A stretch of DNA of 64,000 nucleotides, taken from Hyphomicrobiales bacterium. GTDB taxonomy: Bacteria; Pseudomonadota; Alphaproteobacteria; Rhizobiales; Rhizobiaceae. The first letter of the stretch is position 1; each line of letters begins with the position of its first letter. The position numbers were made by a program, and so were the translations under genes. The notes beneath the pieces were generated by a model. That model was not told the DNA's origin, ran no database searches, and worked only from the letters and a program-made list of their open reading frames with translations. Location: NCBI GenBank assembly GCA_900472575.1, contig UCIV01000004.1, positions 1-64,000 on the forward strand, read 5' to 3'. This document shows positions 18,130 to 27,765 of the stretch, piece after piece.

Positions 18130-19413
18130 ATGCTGAATGATCCGCGTTCGCACGGCCTCTGGGAGAGGACCGCGCCGCCTGCACCTGTGACGACACCCTT
18201 GAAGGAAAATATCACCGCCGACGTCGTGATTGTCGGCGGCGGCTATACCGGCCTGTCCGCAGCCCTTCATCTGGCCGAGCGCGGCACCAATGTCGTGCTT
18301 CTGGAGGCAGCCGAAATCGGCTTTGGCGGTGCCGGGCGAAATGTCGGCCTGATCAATGCCGGCATGTGGGTCATGCCGGATGATTTTCCGAAGGAACTCG
18401 GCGAGCATTACGGCGAACGCGCGCTCGATCTTCTGGGCAATGGTCCTTACCTAGTACGCGAACTGATCGAAAAACACGGAATTGCCTGCGAACTGGAGAC
18501 GAACGGTACGCTGCATTGCGCGGTCGGCGCGGAGGGTATGAAAGAGCTGGAAGAGCGCGCTCGCCAGTGGCAGAAACGCGGTGCGCCGCTGACCGTTCTC
18601 GACGCCGCCGAGACAGAACGCCGGATCGGCACCAAGGCCTATGCCGGATCGCTGCTCGACATGCGCGCCGGCACGCTGCAGCCACTCGCCTATGCCCGCG
18701 GATTGGCGCATGCGGCCATCAAGGCCGGCGCAAAGCTGTTTACCGGCAGCCCCGTGATCTCGACCGGCGAGGCAGGCGGAAAACGGATCGTCAGCACGGC
18801 TGAAGGCCAAGTTTCCGCCGACTGGGTGATCGTTGCCACGGATGCCTATTCGACGGGACCGTGGGCGCAAGTGCGGCGCGAACAGGTTCACCTCCCCTAT
18901 TTCAACCTTGCGACCAAGCCGCTTTCCGCCAATCTGCGCCGCTCAATCCTGCCCAACTGCGAAGGATGCTGGGATACGAAGGAAGTGCTGTCCTCGTTCC
19001 GCATGGATCAGGCCGGACGGCTGGTTTTCGGTTCGGTCGGCGCATTGCGCGGCACCGGCACGGCGGTTCACAAGGCCTGGGCACGCCGCTCGCTGAAGCG
19101 ACTGTTCCCGCAGCTCGGAGAAGTCGAATTCGAGGCCGAATGGTACGGCAAGATCGGCATGACCGACAATGCGCTGCCGCGCTTCCACCGGTTCGGCATC
19201 AATGTCATCGGTTTCTCCGGTTACAATGGCCGCGGTATTTCGCCGGGTTCGACATTCGGCAAGGTTCTGGCCAACTATATTCTGGGCGATATCGCCGACG
19301 CAGACCTGCCGCTGCCCCTGACCAAAGTGCAGGAAGCCAGCTTCTGCCCGATGAAGGAAGCCTATTACGAGGCAGGCGCACAGATCGCGCATTTCGCCAC
19401 TGAACGGTTTTGA
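18130..19413 (+). CDS. FAD-dependent amine/amino-acid oxidoreductase (pipecolate oxidase-like)
   Basis: A 427-residue DAO-family flavoprotein. The N-terminal dinucleotide-binding motif VVIVGGGYTGLSAALHLAE lies at residues ~32-50, followed by GFGGAGRNVGLINAG typical of the OrdL/AmaA branch, and the C terminus has the FAD-contacting GYNGRGISPGSTFGKVL. It is followed by an ALDH7-type dehydrogenase, the gene order of Pseudomonas amaA-amaB, where AmaA oxidises L-pipecolate to piperideine-6-carboxylate. A related cyclic amine or amino-acid substrate is equally possible. ATG 18130 is taken; an overlapping TTG is three bases upstream. Confidence 0.8.
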   Translation: MLNDPRSHGLWERTAPPAPVTTPLKENITADVVIVGGGYTGLSAALHLAERGTNVVLLEAAEIGFGGAGRNVGLINAGMWVMPDDFPKELGEHYGERALDLLGNGPYLVRELIEKHGIACELETNGTLHCAVGAEGMKELEERARQWQKRGAPLTVLDAAETERRIGTKAYAGSLLDMRAGTLQPLAYARGLAHAAIKAGAKLFTGSPVISTGEAGGKRIVSTAEGQVSADWVIVATDAYSTGPWAQVRREQVHLPYFNLATKPLSANLRRSILPNCEGCWDTKEVLSSFRMDQAGRLVFGSVGALRGTGTAVHKAWARRSLKRLFPQLGEVEFEAEWYGKIGMTDNALPRFHRFGINVIGFSGYNGRGISPGSTFGKVLANYILGDIADADLPLPLTKVQEASFCPMKEAYYEAGAQIAHFATERF

Positions 19414-19505
19414 AGAACGGTTCTGAAACACCCCTTGGTCGACGGATGTTGCGAAAACGCCGCCGACTTGTAGATTGCCCTCCAAACAGACATCCGGAGA
19501 CCGAC

Positions 19506-21047
19506 ATGACGCTCGCCAAACTCGACCTCGCCGCCGAAGTGGACAAGATCTTTACCGATCTCGGCGTTACATCCGACAAGTACAAGGGCGGCACGCTTGC
19601 TGTTCGCTCGCCGATTTCAGGCACCGAGATCGGCCGGCTGCCGGAAGTCACGGCCGTAGATGCCAAGAAGGCAATCGACGCTGCGCATGAAGCCTTCCTC
19701 GAATGGCGTCTTGTGCCGGCACCCAAGCGCGGCGAATTGATCCGCCTGCTCGGCGAGGAACTGCGCAGCGCCAAGGCGGCGCTCGGCCGTCTCGTTTCGA
19801 TCGAGGTCGGCAAGGTAACCTCCGAAGGTCTCGGCGAAGTGCAGGAAATGATCGACATCTGCGATTTCGCAGTCGGTCTTTCCCGCCAGCTTTATGGCCT
19901 GACGATCGCAACGGAACGCTCCGAACACCGGATGATGGAAACCTGGCATCCGCTCGGTGTCATCGGCATTATTTCCGCCTTTAACTTCCCGGTAGCCGTC
20001 TGGTCGTGGAATTCGGCACTCGCCATCGTCTGCGGCAATTCCACCGTCTGGAAGCCCTCGGAAAAGACGCCGCTGACGGCGCTCGCCACCCAGGCAATCT
20101 TCGACAAGGCGCTCGCCCGCTATATCGCCAATGGCGGCACGGCACCTAAAAACCTCTCGACGCTGCTGATCGGCAGTCGTGACATCGGTGAAGCTTTGGT
20201 GGACCATGAAAAGGTGCCGCTGGTTTCCGCCACCGGCTCGACCCGTATGGGCCGCGAAGTGGGGCCGAAGCTGGCTCAGCGTTTCGCACGCTCGATCCTC
20301 GAACTCGGCGGCAACAATGCCGCAATCGTCACCCCGACGGCCGACCTCGACCTGACCTTGCGTGGCGTGGCCTTCGCCGCCATGGGTACAGCCGGCCAGC
20401 GCTGCACGACGCTGCGCCGCCTCTTCGTGCATGACAGTGTCTATGATGCGCTCGTTCCGCGTCTCGCCAAGGCTTATCAGTCGGTCACCATCGGCTCGCC
20501 CCTCACAGAGGGCAATCTTGTCGGACCGCTGATCGACAAGCAGGCTTTCGACAAGATGCAGGCAGCGCTTCAGGCCTCGAAGGCAGCCGGCGGCAAGGTG
20601 GTCGGCGGCGAGCGTGTGCTGGATGCGGAGGCGACCGATGCCTATTACGTCCGCCCGGCAATCGTCGAGATGCCGCGCCAGACCGATACGGTGAAGGAAG
20701 AGACCTTCGCGCCGATCCTTTACGTGATGAAATATTCGACCTTCGATGAGGCGCTGGCGCTGCATAACGACGTGCCGCAGGGCCTGTCCTCATCGATCTT
20801 CACCAACGACATGCGCGAGGCGGAGACTTTCGTCTCTGCCCGTGGTTCGGATTGCGGCATCGCCAATGTCAATATCGGCCCCTCCGGTGCCGAGATCGGC
20901 GGCGCGTTCGGCGGCGAAAAGGAAACCGGTGGCGGCCGCGAATCCGGCTCGGACGCCTGGAGGGCCTATATGCGCCGCGCCACCAATACGCTGAACTACG
21001 GACGCACCCTGCCGCTGGCACAGGGCGTCAAATTCGACATCGAATAA
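19506..21047 (+). CDS. amaB: ALDH7-family aldehyde dehydrogenase (piperideine-6-carboxylate / 2-aminoadipate-semialdehyde dehydrogenase)
   Basis: NAD-dependent dehydrogenase oxidising 2-aminoadipate 6-semialdehyde (in equilibrium with piperideine-6-carboxylate) to 2-aminoadipate in lysine/pipecolate catabolism. The 513-residue product has the catalytic Cys300 in TAGQRCTTLRR and general base Glu266 in ILELGGNNA. It also has the antiquitin-type C terminus GGEKETGGGRESGSDAW, which marks the ALDH7 branch and accommodates the aminoadipate head group. The start is ATG 19506, with GGAG at 19496-19499. It lies 92 bases after the oxidase gene and 10 bases before the P1 peptidase, so the three are probably co-transcribed. 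Confidence 0.85.
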   Translation: MTLAKLDLAAEVDKIFTDLGVTSDKYKGGTLAVRSPISGTEIGRLPEVTAVDAKKAIDAAHEAFLEWRLVPAPKRGELIRLLGEELRSAKAALGRLVSIEVGKVTSEGLGEVQEMIDICDFAVGLSRQLYGLTIATERSEHRMMETWHPLGVIGIISAFNFPVAVWSWNSALAIVCGNSTVWKPSEKTPLTALATQAIFDKALARYIANGGTAPKNLSTLLIGSRDIGEALVDHEKVPLVSATGSTRMGREVGPKLAQRFARSILELGGNNAAIVTPTADLDLTLRGVAFAAMGTAGQRCTTLRRLFVHDSVYDALVPRLAKAYQSVTIGSPLTEGNLVGPLIDKQAFDKMQAALQASKAAGGKVVGGERVLDAEATDAYYVRPAIVEMPRQTDTVKEETFAPILYVMKYSTFDEALALHNDVPQGLSSSIFTNDMREAETFVSARGSDCGIANVNIGPSGAEIGGAFGGEKETGGGRESGSDAWRAYMRRATNTLNYGRTLPLAQGVKFDIE

Positions 21048-21057
21048 CGAGATTACC

Positions 21058-22050
21058 GTGACGATGCTGAACCTTCTGACGGATATAGAAGGCGTGGCCG
21101 TTGGCCATGCGACCGATTTCGTGCTCGGTTCGGGCGTCACGGCAATCATTTTCGACGAGCCGGCGATTGCCTCCGGCTCGGTTCTGGGCGGCGCACCGGG
21201 CGGGCGCGATACGGCCCTTCTCGACCCGTCGATGACCGTTCAGGCCGTCGATGCCTTCGTGCTGTCAGGCGGCTCGGCTTTCGGCCTGGATGCGGCAGGC
21301 GGCGTGCAGGCGGGATTGCGCCAGATCGGCCGTGGTTTCGAGGTCGGCACGATTAGAGTACCGATCGTGCCTCAGGCGATCCTGATGGACCTGCTGAATG
21401 GCGGCAACAAGGACTGGGGCCTGCATTCACCCTATCGCGACATGGGCCATGATGCCTTTCAGGCGGCACAAAAGGGCGCCTTTGCGCTCGGCACGGTGGG
21501 GGCCGGAACTGGTGCCACGACCGTCAACTTCAAGGGCGGCATCGGGTCGGCAAGCGCCATCACCGCTTCCGGCCACCGGATTGCCGCTCTGCTGGCGGTC
21601 AACGCCATGGGATCGGCCACGGTCGGCGACGGCCCACATTTCTGGGCTTCTGCCTTCGAGAAGAATGGCGAATTCGGCGGCCTCGGCTTTCCGCAGCAGT
21701 TTACCGATGACGATACGGCTATGCGTATTAAGGGCGTAAAACTGAAGGCGACGACGGTCGGTGTGGTCGTCACCGATGCGATACTGACAAAAGCGCAGGC
21801 GCACCGCCTGTCGATCATGGCTCATGACGGGCTGGCGCGCGCCGTTCTGCCAGCACATCTGCCCGGCGATGGCGACACGATCTTTTCCGCCGCAACCGGC
21901 AGAAAACCTTTGGGCGATATGTCTGACTTCGCAGAACTCTGCCATCTGGCGACGGTGGTGACGGCACGCGCGGTGGCACGCGGTGTCTACGAGGCGACTT
22001 CTTTACCAGTACCAAATGCGCAGGCCGCATGGCGGGATACATACAAATAA
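21058..22050 (+). CDS. P1-family (DmpA/S58-type) N-terminal nucleophile peptidase or amidase
   Basis: A 330-residue self-processing Ntn hydrolase of the DmpA/NylC superfamily; known members are aminopeptidases, beta-peptidases or oligoamide hydrolases. The N-terminal LLTDIEGVAVGHATD, the GGSAFGLDAAGGV block and the GTGATTVNFKGGIGSAS region match the family. The autocleavage point is probably before the Ser in AVNAMGSATVGD. It begins (GTG 21058 or ATG 21064) 10 bases after amaB, so it may supply amino acids to that pathway by cleaving an N-acyl or peptide conjugate. The true substrate is unknown. Confidence 0.82.
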   Translation: MTMLNLLTDIEGVAVGHATDFVLGSGVTAIIFDEPAIASGSVLGGAPGGRDTALLDPSMTVQAVDAFVLSGGSAFGLDAAGGVQAGLRQIGRGFEVGTIRVPIVPQAILMDLLNGGNKDWGLHSPYRDMGHDAFQAAQKGAFALGTVGAGTGATTVNFKGGIGSASAITASGHRIAALLAVNAMGSATVGDGPHFWASAFEKNGEFGGLGFPQQFTDDDTAMRIKGVKLKATTVGVVVTDAILTKAQAHRLSIMAHDGLARAVLPAHLPGDGDTIFSAATGRKPLGDMSDFAELCHLATVVTARAVARGVYEATSLPVPNAQAAWRDTYK

Positions 22051-22168
22051 CCAAAGGTTGTAGTTTATTTTAATTGCAACCAAGTGAAAATTACTTCACT
22101 CTCCTCTCACTGGAGATATCGCCGGGAGACGCTGTCACGATGCGCCCGATCTGCCAGATGGGGGAGTT

Positions 22169-22858
22169 ATGGATATCGCGGAAATCGGGAGCATCGACCT
22201 CGGTCAATTCGGCACCGCCCTCTCGGCGGTTGCCGCTCTGGGAACGGCAGCATTCGGACTTGTGGATGTAACCAAGCCGTTTAACGGCGGCATTTCCAAT
22301 GTCGGCTATCATTTTATCGAATCAGCATTTCAGCCGTTTGAAGCCGCTCTCAAGACGATTAATGCGGAAGAGCCTTATGCAGTCGTAAAGGCAAACTGGT
22401 TAAACGGAATGGACAAGGCCGAGCAGAAGGCCGCCGCCAGAAATCTGATAAGGCTGGGCTTCAATTCACAGACCGCCGCACCGATTGCCGGCTATGTGTT
22501 GCCGGGTGACGGCGATCTTCTTGCCGCGATCGCCCGGAAGATAGAGATCGGCGAAACGCCAAACGAGGCGGAACTGGCCATTCTGGCCCGCTTCGACGCG
22601 ATCATAGACGCAAGACTGGACGCCGCATTCGAGCGCGCCGAACAGCAGTTCCGCAATACGTCACGCTTCGTCGCCGCGGCAATCGCAATCGTGCTGGCTG
22701 AGGTGGGCACCGCTGTGGTCACTGAGGACTTCGGGTCTTCGCATTTCATTCTGGCCTTCCTGATCGGGCTCGTCGCCGTTCCCGTCGCTCCTATAGCCAA
22801 GGATCTATCCTCGGCCATTTCCAAAGCCGCATGGGCTTTCAAGGCGGTAAGACGATAG
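22169..22858 (+). CDS. Uncharacterised membrane protein, 229 residues
   Basis: I do not recognise this family. The N-terminal hydrophobic stretch IGSIDLGQFGTALSAVAALG may be a reentrant or anchor helix. The middle is soluble and helical, with many Ala/Glu residues and GEAELAILARFD-like charged stretches. The C-terminal part has two hydrophobic segments (RFVAAAIAIVLAEVGTAVV and HFILAFLIGLVAVPVAPIA, about residues 168-210) that look transmembrane. It ends nine bases before the likely GTG start of the alpha/beta-hydrolase gene, so the two form a cassette. The 118-base gap upstream has no clear promoter. Confidence 0.7.
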   Translation: MDIAEIGSIDLGQFGTALSAVAALGTAAFGLVDVTKPFNGGISNVGYHFIESAFQPFEAALKTINAEEPYAVVKANWLNGMDKAEQKAAARNLIRLGFNSQTAAPIAGYVLPGDGDLLAAIARKIEIGETPNEAELAILARFDAIIDARLDAAFERAEQQFRNTSRFVAAAIAIVLAEVGTAVVTEDFGSSHFILAFLIGLVAVPVAPIAKDLSSAISKAAWAFKAVRR

Positions 22859-22866
22859 GGGGCATT

Positions 22867-23706
22867 GTGACACTATTCCTCAATTTCAGGGTTTCACCAA
22901 TTGGCGGCGCCATAGCAATGACGCCGGCGATGCAGAAGATTGACACCGATTTTGCGCTGTCTCCGTTAAGACCGGACATATTCAGGCAACAGACAACCGG
23001 CCGCGATATCCTCTTTGTCGTCCACGGCTACAATAACAGGCAGAGCGACGGAGTGCATGCGCTCTCCCGGCTAGAGACACTTCTCAACCTGCCGCCCTCA
23101 GCGGTTTTCATCGGCATCTTATGGCCGGGCGATTCCCATGCGGGCTTCATCAGCTACCCGGTGGAGAAGCCGACGGCGAACCTTACCGGCCAGAAACTGG
23201 CGGCCTTCTGCAATCTTGAATTGCGGCAGGCAGCAAGCTTTTCCTTCGCCAGCCACAGCCTTGGTGCTCGGGTTGTTCTGGAGACGATCAGGCGGCTGAA
23301 CCGCAAAACGCGATCCGCCTGCCTGATGGCAGCAGCCATAGAGCGGACCTGCCTGGAGAAGGAATATGTCGATGCCTTCGAGAAGACCGGGCATATCTAT
23401 GTTCTGGCGTCGGAGAAGGATCTTGTCCTTCGCTTGGCTTTTCCATTCGGCAACTTCTTTGGGCATGTTCTCGACCCGACCAGCAATCCGCTCTCCGCTG
23501 CGCTCGGTTTCAGTGGGCCGCCAAGGGCGATCGGCAATACCGTAAAACCCTGGCAGATCGACAATAGGCTGGACTACGAGCACGGCGAGTACCTACCGCC
23601 TTCGGGCGCCGAACCACCATTTCCGGATCAGAAGGGCACATGGATGGAACCCACCAACTTCGTCCGTCGTGCCTTCAACCTCGAGCGACAGACATGGCCG
23701 GCATAG
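22867..23706 (+). CDS. DUF900-type alpha/beta hydrolase
   Basis: A 279-residue alpha/beta-hydrolase fold protein. The oxyanion-side strand DILFVVHGYNN near residue 40 and the nucleophile elbow ASHSLGARVV near 120-130 (Ser in SHSLG) are typical of DUF900-like hydrolases, and a C-terminal WMEPTNFVRRAFN tail follows. The likely start is GTG 22867 after an AGGGGGG Shine-Dalgarno at about 22857-22863; an in-frame ATG at 22831 would overlap the membrane-protein gene by 28 bases. Paired with the preceding membrane protein; substrate unknown (esterase or lipase activity possible). Confidence 0.7.
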   Translation: MTLFLNFRVSPIGGAIAMTPAMQKIDTDFALSPLRPDIFRQQTTGRDILFVVHGYNNRQSDGVHALSRLETLLNLPPSAVFIGILWPGDSHAGFISYPVEKPTANLTGQKLAAFCNLELRQAASFSFASHSLGARVVLETIRRLNRKTRSACLMAAAIERTCLEKEYVDAFEKTGHIYVLASEKDLVLRLAFPFGNFFGHVLDPTSNPLSAALGFSGPPRAIGNTVKPWQIDNRLDYEHGEYLPPSGAEPPFPDQKGTWMEPTNFVRRAFNLERQTWPA

Positions 23707-23713
23707 TATCCGC

Positions 23714-24736
23714 CTAAACGAAGGATGCCAGCGCCTCTTCCAGTCGATGCCAGCCTTCTTCGCCCGGCAGGCCGATCCTGAGATCGTCCGGGCGCTCATC
23801 GAAGCGACGGGTGATGATGCCGTGGGTGGCGAGATGCCGGTAAAGTGCCTGGGCGCGCGGATCCCGGATCAACCGGAACAGCGATGTGCCTCCATACATG
23901 GAAATGCCGGCAGCCTTGAGCAGCGTCTCCAGACGAGCCGTTTCGTCTTCCAGCCGTCGGCGCATCATAACCTGCCACCAGCCATCGGCCAGCGCCTCGC
24001 TTGCCACATGGAGCGCTGGACCGGATATCGCCCAGGGACCGAGCCTGTCCTCAATCCGTCGCACCACATCGGGATGCGAGATCGCAAAACCGAGCCTGAG
24101 GCCGGCCATGCCGTAAAATTTCCCGAATGAACGCAAGACCAGAAGGCCACCGCTTTCGACCATTTCCGCAACGCTTTTGGCCTCGGACACGTCCGAAAAG
24201 GCTTCATCAACGACAAGCAGTCCACCTTTGGCCCGCATGGCGTCGGCAAGCGACAGCAGATCCGCCCTCGGCACGACGCGACCGGTCGGATTGTTGGGAT
24301 TGACGATGACCGCAAGATCGGCCGCTGCGAGCTGATTGATGTCATCGGTTTCGGTGACCTCGAATCCGGCCAGTTTTGCTGCGCGGGCATGTTCGGCATA
24401 GGTGGGAGACAGAATTGCTGCCTTGCGCCCATCGATCAGCGAGGCGACGATCGGCAGCAGGATCTGCGTGCCTGGCCCTGCCGCGACATGGGCCGCGGAC
24501 AGCGCGCCATAGGTTTTAGCTGCGATCGCTTTCAACTCATCAAGCGATGCCGGTTCCGGCAGCCGTGCAAAAACATTGCTAGGGATCGGCGAATGCGGAT
24601 AGGAATGCGGATTGATACCGGTCGAAAGATCAATCCATGGCTCAGGCGCCTGAGGAAACAGCGCGCGTGCCCTGGCCAGATTGCCGCCGTGCTGGATCGG
24701 ATCGCCAACGACATCTTTATCCTTTGGGTTTGCCAC
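23714..24736 (-). CDS. cobC: Threonine-phosphate decarboxylase-type aminotransferase of cobalamin synthesis
   Basis: PLP enzyme of aminotransferase class I/II fold that makes (R)-1-amino-2-propanol O-2-phosphate from L-threonine phosphate, for the nucleotide-loop linker of B12. The 340-residue product has the PLP lysine K206 in RSFGKFYGMAGLRLGF, and NPNNPTG at 147-153. The N-terminal HGGNLARARALFP is typical of CobC/CobD decarboxylases. GTG 24736 is preceded by AGGAA and faces cbiB, only four bases away. Confidence 0.92.
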   Translation of the reverse strand: MANPKDKDVVGDPIQHGGNLARARALFPQAPEPWIDLSTGINPHSYPHSPIPSNVFARLPEPASLDELKAIAAKTYGALSAAHVAAGPGTQILLPIVASLIDGRKAAILSPTYAEHARAAKLAGFEVTETDDINQLAAADLAVIVNPNNPTGRVVPRADLLSLADAMRAKGGLLVVDEAFSDVSEAKSVAEMVESGGLLVLRSFGKFYGMAGLRLGFAISHPDVVRRIEDRLGPWAISGPALHVASEALADGWWQVMMRRRLEDETARLETLLKAAGISMYGGTSLFRLIRDPRAQALYRHLATHGIITRRFDERPDDLRIGLPGEEGWHRLEEALASFV

Positions 24737-24740
24737 AGCA

Positions 24741-25706
24741 ATGTTCCTTCTTGCATTCCTCGCGCTGATCTTGGAGCGCTTTACCGGCTACCCGGATTGG
24801 CTGTTCAGGCTGATCGGCCATCCCGTCACGTGGATCGGCCGGCTGATATCGCAACTCGACACCCGATGGAACCGCGAGGCGGATGACTTTGCCACGCGAA
24901 AACGCATGGGGATCCAGGCACTCGCCGTTCTGATGGCGATTGTCATTCTTGTCTCTGCGGTCCTGCAGGATGTGCTGCTTGTTATCCCGCTGGGTCCGAT
25001 CCTGCTCATTCTTGTCGCTGCGAGCCTCCCGGCCCAGAAGAGTCTCGAGCGGCATGTGCGCGATGTCGCTTCCTCGCTCAAGCACCATGGCTTGCCGGCG
25101 GGACGGGCGGCCGTCTCCAGAATTGTCGGCCGCGATGTCGAACAATTGGACGAAGCGGCAGTTTGCCGGGCGGCGATCGAAAGCCTCGCCGAGAATTTTT
25201 CCGATGGCGTGGTCGCGCCGGCCTTCTGGATGGGGATCGGCGGCCTGCCCGCCGGTGCGGCATACAAGGCAGCCAATACCGCCGACAGCATGATCGGCCA
25301 CCGCTCGCCGCGCCACGAAGCTTTCGGCTGGGCGGCCGCCCGTTTCGACGACCTCGTCAACCTGCCTGCCTCGCGCCTCACGGCAGCGCTTTTCGTGGTT
25401 GCCGCGCTTTTTGTTCGCGATGCCTCGCCAAGCAATGCCATCAGGGCGATCCGCCGCGATGCCAAGAACCATCGATCGCCCAATGCCGGCTGGCCTGAAG
25501 CTGCGATGGCAGGTGCCTTGGGAATAGCGCTTGCCGGCCCGCGCAGTTATGGCGGCGAGATGATCGAGGCGAGCTATATGGGCGAAGGCGGCCGCAGCGA
25601 ACTGGTCTATGAGGATATCTACGACGCGCTGAAGATCGCCCGCATTGCCGACATGCTGCTGATCGGCCTTTTCGGCGTCCTGGCGGTCCTCATGTGGCAA
25701 GTCTGA
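24741..25706 (+). CDS. cbiB: Adenosylcobinamide-phosphate synthase (integral membrane)
   Basis: Membrane enzyme (CobD in Pseudomonas denitrificans/rhizobial naming) attaching aminopropanol or its phosphate to adenosylcobyric acid. The 321-residue product has several transmembrane helices, [22 protein letters not shown] at the start (in two parts around Gly), and conserved [29 protein letters not shown] and [20 protein letters not shown] 24741 gives the family N terminus. Promoter and leader must lie within cobC, and its 3' end overlaps convergent cobQ by 17 bases. Confidence 0.93.
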   Translation: MFLLAFLALILERFTGYPDWLFRLIGHPVTWIGRLISQLDTRWNREADDFATRKRMGIQALAVLMAIVILVSAVLQDVLLVIPLGPILLILVAASLPAQKSLERHVRDVASSLKHHGLPAGRAAVSRIVGRDVEQLDEAAVCRAAIESLAENFSDGVVAPAFWMGIGGLPAGAAYKAANTADSMIGHRSPRHEAFGWAAARFDDLVNLPASRLTAALFVVAALFVRDASPSNAIRAIRRDAKNHRSPNAGWPEAAMAGALGIALAGPRSYGGEMIEASYMGEGGRSELVYEDIYDALKIARIADMLLIGLFGVLAVLMWQV

Positions 25707-27147
25707 GCAACCCGCTGAGATCGAGATACCGTTCCATATGGGCGGCGAGACGATCGAGAATGGCATCGACATTCGCCTCGTAATCGAGGCCTGAAGACGA
25801 ACCGCCAAGACGGGTGAGCCAGGCTGACCGCTGCCTGTCGTCGGAAAACAACCCGTGGACGTAAGTGCCGACGACCCGGCCATCCGCGGAGGATGCCCCT
25901 TCCGCTTGACCACCGATCGTCGAGAACGGCCGGGCACAATCCGCGCCGGCTGTGCGACCGATATGCATTTCGTAGCCGGCAAAGGAAACACCATCGAAAC
26001 TAGAACCCGAAACTGCTTCAAGCCGCTTGGCGCCGGAAAGAACGGTTTCGACATTGAGCAGGCCGAGTCCATCGACTGAGCCGGGTGGACCTTCAGTCCC
26101 TTCCGGATCGGAAAGCCGTTTGCCGAGCATCTGATAACCGCCGCACAAACCGAGCACCCGCCCGCCGCGGCGATGATGGGCGGCGATATCTACATCGAAC
26201 CCGGCTTGGCGCAACGCCGCAAGATCCGAAATCGTAGCCTTGGAGCCGACCAGCAGCACGAGATCGCAATCACCGGGAATGGCTTCGCCGCGACGGACGC
26301 GGATCAGTTCCACATCCTGCTCGGCTTCCAGCGGGTCGAGATCGTCGAAATTGGAAATATGCGGTAGGATCGGCACCGCGATTCGAATTTTCGCGCCCGG
26401 CTTGCGAGCAAAGGACTGGGAAAGGCCCAGCGCATCTTCGGCCGGCAAAAGTGCCGCATCGGCAAAATGCGGCAGGAGCCCGATCGATTGCCAGCCCGTG
26501 AATCGGGCAATCAGATCCATGCCTTCGGCAAACAGCGCCGGATCGCCACGAAACCGGTTGACGATGAAACCGCGGATCATCGCCGCATCATCGGCATCGA
26601 TGACCAGCTTGGTGCCGGCAATACTGGCGATGACGCCGCCGCGATCGATATCGCCGATCAGCACCACCGGCACATCGGCCGCGCGGGCAAAACCCATATT
26701 GGCGATATCGTTCTGGCGCAGGTTGATTTCCGAAGCGCTGCCGGCTCCCTCGACCAAAACCAGATCAGCCTTGGCGCGCAGGATCTCGAAGCTTTCGAGC
26801 ACGCGCGAAAGCAGTCGGGGCTTCAGGTGCTGATATTCGGATGCCTTGGCATTACCCTCGACACGCCCCTGCACCACGACCTGAGAGCCGATATCGCTCT
26901 GCGGTTTCAGAAGCACCGGGTTCATATGCACGCTGAGCGGCATGCCGGCCGCGCGCGCCTGCAGCGCCTGCGCCCGGCCGATTTCGCCGCCATCCGCGGT
27001 GACCGCAGCATTGTTCGACATGTTCTGCGGCTTGAACGGCGCGACGCTCAGGCCGCGCAAAGTGAAGGCGCGGGCAAGGCCGGCCACGACCAGCGACTTG
27101 CCCACGTCGGAGCCCGTTCCCTGGAACATCAGCGAGCGAGCGACCAT
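25690..27147 (-). CDS. cobQ: Cobyric acid synthase (glutamine-hydrolysing)
   Basis: Amidates side chains b, d, e and g of adenosylcobyrinic acid a,c-diamide using glutamine and ATP. The 485-residue product has an N-terminal dethiobiotin-synthetase-like P-loop domain ([20 protein letters not shown]) and a C-terminal triad glutamine amidotransferase domain with nucleophile Cys in [12 protein letters not shown] and His in GTYVHGLF. Last gene of the leftward riboswitch-controlled operon cbtB-cbtA-cobO-cobQ, starting three bases after cobO. Confidence 0.95.
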   Translation of the reverse strand: MVARSLMFQGTGSDVGKSLVVAGLARAFTLRGLSVAPFKPQNMSNNAAVTADGGEIGRAQALQARAAGMPLSVHMNPVLLKPQSDIGSQVVVQGRVEGNAKASEYQHLKPRLLSRVLESFEILRAKADLVLVEGAGSASEINLRQNDIANMGFARAADVPVVLIGDIDRGGVIASIAGTKLVIDADDAAMIRGFIVNRFRGDPALFAEGMDLIARFTGWQSIGLLPHFADAALLPAEDALGLSQSFARKPGAKIRIAVPILPHISNFDDLDPLEAEQDVELIRVRRGEAIPGDCDLVLLVGSKATISDLAALRQAGFDVDIAAHHRRGGRVLGLCGGYQMLGKRLSDPEGTEGPPGSVDGLGLLNVETVLSGAKRLEAVSGSSFDGVSFAGYEMHIGRTAGADCARPFSTIGGQAEGASSADGRVVGTYVHGLFSDDRQRSAWLTRLGGSSSGLDYEANVDAILDRLAAHMERYLDLSGLLRLAT

Positions 27148-27150
27148 GAT

Positions 27151-27765
27151 CTAGAACTCGATGCCGGCCTGGGCTTTGACACCCGCCTTGAAGTGATGTT
27201 TGACCAGAGACATCTCCGTCACCAGATCAGCCGCCTCTATCAAGGCCGGTTTCGCGTTGCGGCCGGTGACGACAACATGCAGGTCAGGGCGTCTGGCCTG
27301 GAAGGCGGCGACGACCTTTTCCAGATCAAGATAGTCGTAGCGAAGTGCGATATTGAGTTCATCGAGGATGACCAGCCCGATCGTCTCGTCCGCCATCAAC
27401 TTGAGTGCCTTCTCCCAGGCCTTGTTCGCGGCCGCGATATCGCGTTTGAGGTCCTGGGTTTCCCAGGTGAACCCCTCGCCCATCGTATGCCAGACGACGC
27501 GATCGCCGAACACGGCAAGCGCCGGCTGTTCGCCGGTCGACCATGCGCCCTTGATGAACTGCACGATACCGACACGACGGTTGTTGCCGAGCATGCGTAG
27601 CGCAAGCCCGAAGGCCGCCGTCGACTTGCCCTTGCCGGGACCGGTATGGACGATGAGAAGACCCTTTTCCAGGGTCTTCTCGGCGACTTCTGCATCCTGA
27701 ACCGCCTTGCGGTTCGCCATCTTGGCGCGATGACGCTCCTCGGCGGTTTCATCGATATTTTTCAA
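27151..27765 (-). CDS. cobO: Cob(I)yrinic acid a,c-diamide adenosyltransferase
   Basis: CobO/BtuR-type corrinoid adenosyltransferase that transfers the 5'-deoxyadenosyl group from ATP to Co(I). At 204 residues it has the family P-loop VHTGPGKGKSTAAFG (about 39-53), VQFIKGAWSTGEQ, LVILDELNIALRYDYL and the VTGRNAKPALIEAADLVTEM segment. The start is TTG 27765, overlapping the cbtA stop as TTGA with GGAG ten bases upstream, so translation is coupled to cbtA. Confidence 0.95.
   Translation of the reverse strand: MKNIDETAEERHRAKMANRKAVQDAEVAEKTLEKGLLIVHTGPGKGKSTAAFGLALRMLGNNRRVGIVQFIKGAWSTGEQPALAVFGDRVVWHTMGEGFTWETQDLKRDIAAANKAWEKALKLMADETIGLVILDELNIALRYDYLDLEKVVAAFQARRPDLHVVVTGRNAKPALIEAADLVTEMSLVKHHFKAGVKAQAGIEF

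Noticed and set aside
22051..22085. Terminator after the P1 peptidase
   Set aside because: The ggttg/caacc arms are short with a long AT loop and no T-run after the stem; too weak to list.
26467..27600. A 377-codon plus-strand frame opposite cobQ/cobO
   Set aside because: Mirror of cobQ and cobO codons; no family similarity.
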